Part shown: positions 60,722 through 64,000 of the stretch, one piece after another | Layout: every line of letters begins with the position of its first letter | Position numbering within the stretch: position 1 is the stretch's first letter | NCBI RefSeq assembly: GCF_001650405.1 | Contig: NZ_LWCU01000003.1 | Coordinates: 46,716 to 110,715, forward strand | Source of the DNA: Microbacterium sp. H83 | Lineage (GTDB): Bacteria; Actinomycetota; Actinomycetes; Actinomycetales; Microbacteriaceae | Reading direction: 5' to 3' | DNA length: 64,000 nt | Position numbers and translations under genes: made by a program | The notes under the pieces: generated by a model | What the model saw: the letters and a program-made list of their open reading frames with translations, nothing else | What the model was told of the DNA's origin: nothing | The model's database searches: none

Positions 60722-61512
60722 CCCGCCACCGCCAGGGGGTGCTCGGCAGGGGAGGCGTCCGCGCCTCGCAGGGCGGGCAGTGCCGTCAGCTCCGCCACCG
60801 TCGCGGCTGCGGCCTGCTCGTCGACGAGCGCCTCGACCGCGCCGTCGCTGCCGGGCAGGCGGACCCGGACGCTCGAGGCCGTGGGGCTCTGCCTCGTCTT
60901 CGCCGTCACCGTCGCCGTGGACCCCTCGATGAGTCCCCATCCCTCCCCGATGCCCAGCCAGTGCTGGTCGTGGAGACGGATCGAGCCCTCGCTCTGCGGC
61001 CAGGCCCCCGAGGTCGACGACTCCGCGACGAGGAGGGTGGCGCCGCGGTCGCGCAGGCGGGCGCTGAGGCGGGACGCATCCGCATCCCGCGCCCTGCCGC
61101 CGGGGGCCACGGCGATCAGCGGCACGACCTCGGCGAGCGCCGAGGTCACGGCGAGCCACCGGTCTCCCGGTTCGGGGACGAGGATCAGCCGGGGGAGCTC
61201 GATGCCGAACGCCGCCGCCGCCTCGACGCCCAGGGTGGGCATGCCGACCACCGCGCACCAGAGACCTTTGCGGGAGGCGGCGGCGAGCAGGGCGAGGACG
61301 AGGCTGGGTGAGGGGGAGACCGTGTACGCGGTGCCGGTCTGCAGGCCCTGCTCCGGAAGCAGCGAGGAGAAGGCGGGGTCGAGGGGGAGGAGCGGGAGAT
61401 CGCTGCGCCGACGCTGCATGCGACTGATCTCGCGGCGCAGTCGCAGCACCTCTCCGGCGCGGGTGTCACCCGCCGGAGAGATCGACGTCATCGCATCGAG
61501 CCCGATCCCCAT
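60718..61512 (-). CDS. imuA: RecA-like mutasome protein ImuA'
   Basis: This 264-aa protein is the actinobacterial ImuA', a distant RecA-fold relative without a canonical Walker A motif: EVLRLRREISRMQRRRSDLP at the start, GTAYTVSPSPSLVLALLAAA, WCAVVGMPTLGVEAAAAFGI and RLILVPEPGDRWLAVTSAL. The ATG at 61512 lies 10 nt from a LexA-like box, so an internal ATG (61491) is a possible alternative start. It leads the SOS operon. Confidence 0.9.
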   Translation of the reverse strand: MGIGLDAMTSISPAGDTRAGEVLRLRREISRMQRRRSDLPLLPLDPAFSSLLPEQGLQTGTAYTVSPSPSLVLALLAAASRKGLWCAVVGMPTLGVEAAAAFGIELPRLILVPEPGDRWLAVTSALAEVVPLIAVAPGGRARDADASRLSARLRDRGATLLVAESSTSGAWPQSEGSIRLHDQHWLGIGEGWGLIEGSTATVTAKTRQSPTASSVRVRLPGSDGAVEALVDEQAAAATVAELTALPALRGADASPAEHPLAVAG

Positions 61513-61522
61513 GCTTCCATCC

Positions 61523-61538
61523 TCGAATATATGTACTA
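61523..61538. promoter_or_regulatory. LexA/SOS box (one degenerate half)
   Basis: TCGAATATATGTACTA resembles the actinobacterial SOS box TCGAAC-N4-GTTCGA. The left half TCGAA is perfect and the right half is GTAC in place of GTTCGA. It lies directly upstream of imuA' and is the expected LexA target for the mutasome operon. Confidence 0.65.
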
Positions 61539-61648
61539 CTAAAGCAACTGGATCAGATGACGATAATTCGAACCTCCGACATCGGCCCCGGACGATCGGT
61601 TATCCACACCCTGCACTGCGACGACCCGCGATCTCCTAGCCTTCCCGG

Positions 61649-62119
61649 ATGGATCTCCGCACCCCGGTCGTCGTCTGCGTGCACCTGGCCCTCTTCGTCG
61701 TCGGGTGCCGACTCGTCGCGATCGACGCGCGCACCCACCGGCTCCCGAACCGCCTCGTGCTGCCCACGCTCGCCGCGCTCCTCGTCCTCGCCTCCCTCGA
61801 CGCGCTCGCGACAGGAGAGATCCGCGCGCTGGTGCGGGCACTGCTCGGCATGCTCGTGCTCGGCGTCTTCTACGCGGCGCTGCGGTCGCTCGGCCGGGAG
61901 GGGATGGGCGGGGGCGACGTCAAGCTCGCCGCCGTCATCGGCCTCGTGCTCGGGTGGCACGGCTGGCCGGCGCTCGCCGTGGGCGCGGCATCCGCGTTCG
62001 TGCTCGGCGCGCTGTACGCCCTCGCGCTGATGGCGCTGCGTCGCGCCGACCGGACCACGCGGATCGCCTTCGGGCCGTGGATGATCATCGGAGCCGTCCT
62101 CGGCGTCGTCGCGACCTGA
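61649..62119 (+). CDS. A24-family prepilin peptidase (short form)
   Basis: This 156-aa membrane protein is an aspartic prepilin peptidase without the N-terminal methyltransferase domain. The two catalytic Asp motifs are in VAIDARTHRLPNRL near residue 25 and GMGGGDVKLAAVIG near residue 88, with about five transmembrane helices. It would cleave type IV/Tad-like prepilins. No pilus genes are visible nearby. It is divergent from imuA'. Confidence 0.88.
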   Translation: MDLRTPVVVCVHLALFVVGCRLVAIDARTHRLPNRLVLPTLAALLVLASLDALATGEIRALVRALLGMLVLGVFYAALRSLGREGMGGGDVKLAAVIGLVLGWHGWPALAVGAASAFVLGALYALALMALRRADRTTRIAFGPWMIIGAVLGVVAT

Positions 62120-62180
62120 GAGCCCCGCCGCAGGCGCGGCGCGCGGGCGGCGCACAGGGCGGCGGGTCTAGGGTGAGGAC

Positions 62181-62393
62181 ATGGCACTCGCACGACTCCA
62201 CGGAGGCCCGCTCGACGGGCAGATCATCCCCCTCGACGACGCGGACGACAAGCTGATCGTCCCCTACAGCGAGACCCAGGTGGTGTACAACCGCAGCGGC
62301 GAGCCGCAGAACACGGGCGACGCCGACGGTCCCACCGAGATCGACTACTGGTACGACGAGTCGCTCGAGGATCTCAACCCCTCGGATGACTGA
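62181..62393 (+). CDS. Small acidic hypothetical protein, 70 aa
   Basis: This 70-aa soluble protein begins MALARLHGGPLDGQIIPLDD and has an acidic C-terminus (YWYDESLEDLNPSDD). The H-G-G-P-L-D-G start is shared by many small actinobacterial proteins of unknown function. It overlaps the CYTH gene by 8 nt and is probably co-translated with it. Confidence 0.78.
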   Translation: MALARLHGGPLDGQIIPLDDADDKLIVPYSETQVVYNRSGEPQNTGDADGPTEIDYWYDESLEDLNPSDD

Positions 62394-63030
62394 GACCCCG
62401 TCCGGCTCCGACCCGTCCCGGGTCCTGGAGGTCGAGCGCAAGTACGACGTCGACGACGCGACGCCTCTCCCCGAGTGGAGGGGCGTCCCCGGCGTCGATG
62501 CCGTGTCCGCCGGCGAGCTCCGCGAGCTCGACGCGCGCTACCTCGACACGGCCGACGCCCAGCTGTCCCGCGCCGGCGTCGCCCTGCGGCGCCGCACCGG
62601 CGGGCCCGACGCCGGCTGGCACATCAAGGGTCCGCGTGAGGGCGACGGCCGCGTCGAGATCGGCTGGCCGCTGGACGTCGACGCGGGCGACGCGGAGAGC
62701 GTCCCCGCGGCCGTCGTCGAGACGCTCAGCCGATGGGCGACCGGCGGTCTCACCCCTCTGGCCCGCATCGAGAACGCCCGCACGGCGTATCTCCTCACCG
62801 GACCGGACGGCGTGGTCGCGGAGTTCGTCGACGACCGGGTCCGCGCCACCGATCTCCGGCACGACGTGCGGCGCGAATGGCGCGAGTGGGAGCTGGAGCT
62901 CGGCCCCGCCGCCCCCGCCGACGCCGCAGGCCGCGAGGCTCTCTTCGCCGCCGCGGAGAAGGCGATCTTCGCCGCGGGCGGCCGTGAGGCGGCATCCGGG
63001 TCGAAGCTGGCGCGTGCGCTCGGCTTCTGA
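62386..63030 (+). CDS. CYTH domain triphosphatase-like protein
   Basis: This 214-aa protein is a triphosphate tunnel metalloenzyme. The ExExK motif is in RVLEVERKYDVDD near residue 14, followed by LDARYLDTADAQLSRAGVAL, RRRTGGPDAGWHIKGPR and REWREWELELGP. There is no CHAD domain. The family hydrolyses triphosphates such as thiamine triphosphate or inorganic triphosphate. It overlaps the upstream 70-aa gene by 8 nt. Confidence 0.92.
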   Translation: MTETPSGSDPSRVLEVERKYDVDDATPLPEWRGVPGVDAVSAGELRELDARYLDTADAQLSRAGVALRRRTGGPDAGWHIKGPREGDGRVEIGWPLDVDAGDAESVPAAVVETLSRWATGGLTPLARIENARTAYLLTGPDGVVAEFVDDRVRATDLRHDVRREWREWELELGPAAPADAAGREALFAAAEKAIFAAGGREAASGSKLARALGF

Positions 63031-63099
63031 GGGCGGGTCTCGCCGGGTCGGGCGCAAGCCCCTTCCCGGGGGTCGCCGGCTCGTGCTTGAGTGACGGAC

Positions 63100-64000
63100 A
63101 TGAGCCGCCCCGCAATCCTCCGATCGCTGCAGACGATCGTCCCCGACACCGTCATCGCCCAGGAGCAGGTGCGAGACGTCTTCGCCGGGCAGCCCGACGT
63201 CGGACGGCTCGCCCAGCGCCTCATCGGAGCCTCGTTCAACGGCTCGGGCATCGACACCCGGCACACCGTCATCGAGGAGCTCTCGCCCGTCCGGACGGAC
63301 GGGACGGAAGGGACGGACGAGACGGACGCGCCTGTCTTCCGTGACCGCCGGTCCGGGCACCTGCTCTCGCCGGGCACCAAGCAGCGCAACGAGATCTACG
63401 TGCGCGAGGCGTCGCGGATGTTCGTCGAGGCGGCCCGTCGCGCCCTCGACGCCGACCCCGACGTCGTGGCGTCGGACGTCACGCACGTCGTCACCGTGTC
63501 GTGCACAGGCTTCCACGCCCCGGGGCCCGAATACGAGATCGTGCGGGCGCTGGGTCTCGCCGACAGCGTCGAGCGCTACCACCTGGGGTTCATGGGATGC
63601 TACGCGTCGATGCCCGCGCTGCGCGCCGCCCGCCAGTTCTGCCTGGCCGACCCCGAGGCGGTCGTGCTCATCGTCAGCGTCGAGCTGTGCACCGTGCATC
63701 TGCGATCGACGGAGGACCCCGACCTCATCGTGGCGAACTCCCTCTTCGCCGACGGCGCCGCCGCGGGCATCGTCACGGCTCGCGAGCTGCCGACCCCGGT
63801 GCCGGCCGTCCGCCTGGACGGATTCCACACGGCGATCGCCGCCGAGGGGGAGAAGGACATGGCGTGGACGATCGGCGACCACGGGTTCGAGATGATCCTC
63901 TCGACCAAGGTCCCGCAGATCATCGGCGAGACCATCATCGGCGCGATCCGTCCGCTCTACGCCCGCGAGGGGGAGCTCGCGGCGGCGTTCGACGAGGGGC
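63100..64000 (+). CDS. Type III polyketide synthase (chalcone-synthase-like), 3' truncated by window
   Basis: The first 300 codons are present (MSRPAILRSLQTIVPDTVIA at the start) and continue past the window edge. The nucleophilic cysteine lies in VVTVSCTGFHAPGPEYEIV near residue 130, followed by GFMGCYASMPALRAARQF and NSLFADGAAAGIV. The His-Asn parts of the triad lie beyond the edge. The family condenses malonyl-CoA onto acyl starters. In Microbacterium such genes are usually followed by methyltransferase and oxidoreductase genes, which cannot be seen here. The start ATG is 69 nt after the CYTH stop. Confidence 0.92.
   Translation, partial: MSRPAILRSLQTIVPDTVIAQEQVRDVFAGQPDVGRLAQRLIGASFNGSGIDTRHTVIEELSPVRTDGTEGTDETDAPVFRDRRSGHLLSPGTKQRNEIYVREASRMFVEAARRALDADPDVVASDVTHVVTVSCTGFHAPGPEYEIVRALGLADSVERYHLGFMGCYASMPALRAARQFCLADPEAVVLIVSVELCTVHLRSTEDPDLIVANSLFADGAAAGIVTARELPTPVPAVRLDGFHTAIAAEGEKDMAWTIGDHGFEMILSTKVPQIIGETIIGAIRPLYAREGELAAAFDEG

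Noticed and set aside
58631..61639. 1002-aa frame antisense to dnaE2, imuB and imuA'
   Set aside because: Opposite three strongly supported genes, with low-complexity composition and no recognisable domain.

Overview
The window is high-GC actinobacterial chromosome. GTG starts are frequent, genes overlap by ATGA, and the gene families (ImuA'/ImuB/DnaE2 mutasome, DUF5709, DUF6510, MmyB-type XRE regulator, type III PKS) fit a Microbacteriaceae member, most likely Microbacterium. The genus is an inference from gene content and codon use.

Layout. (1) 1-10.5 kb holds redox and repair genes: thioredoxin, GNAT, MsrA, an AhpD-like protein, DUF5709, an AraC regulator, then MarR/VOC, an AlkA-like glycosylase, a cysteinyl-tRNA synthetase, an msrB-msrA operon, an RraA-like protein and a second, N-terminally shortened AraC gene. 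The two AraC genes share about 550 bp of nearly identical DNA in opposite orientation and so bracket a 5.6 kb segment. (2) 10.8-22.7 kb is a near self-contained molybdoenzyme island: a sulfite-oxidase-like enzyme with its own FAD reductase and a DUF6510 protein, moaA, moaD, moaE, a moaC-moaB fusion, moeA, moeZ and modABC. Every step from GTP to Mo-molybdopterin plus molybdate uptake is present. A degenerate P-loop protein and a peroxiredoxin-like protein are embedded in it. (3) 22.7-27.5 kb carries HxlR/RidA and a leftward group acuR-like, acuI-like, SDR, LLM oxidoreductase and dps. (4) 27.8-46.96 kb is an integrative mobilisable element: HNH-like protein, MobF relaxase, AlbA_2 protein, DprA, small membrane protein, excisionase and tyrosine integrase, followed by about 10 kb of defence-type cargo. 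The cargo is a methyltransferase with a putative restriction enzyme, a membrane PLD-like protein with a DUF262 protein, a 59-aa protein with an SMC-like ATPase, a tail-anchored protein and a wHTH-PD-(D/E)XK nuclease. The right end is a displaced 3' half of tRNA-Pro(GGG) with its original terminator. No second tRNA copy was seen to the left, so the island may start outside the window. (5) 47-64 kb looks like ordinary chromosome: XRE regulator, two aldo-keto reductases, TetR/NCS1 permease/amidohydrolase, DUF72, the dnaE2-imuB-imuA' SOS mutasome, an A24 prepilin peptidase, a CYTH protein and the start of a type III polyketide synthase.

How the parts work together. Region 1 looks like methionine and thiol oxidative-damage repair, with thioredoxin supplying electrons to the Msr enzymes. 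Region 2 supplies molybdate and Moco to one cytosolic oxidoreductase. Region 4 is a mobile platform carrying several candidate anti-phage modules between the integrase and the att site. The best candidates for an undescribed system are the membrane-PLD/DUF262 pair (39.9-42.3 kb) and the small protein/SMC-like ATPase pair (42.5-45.1 kb).
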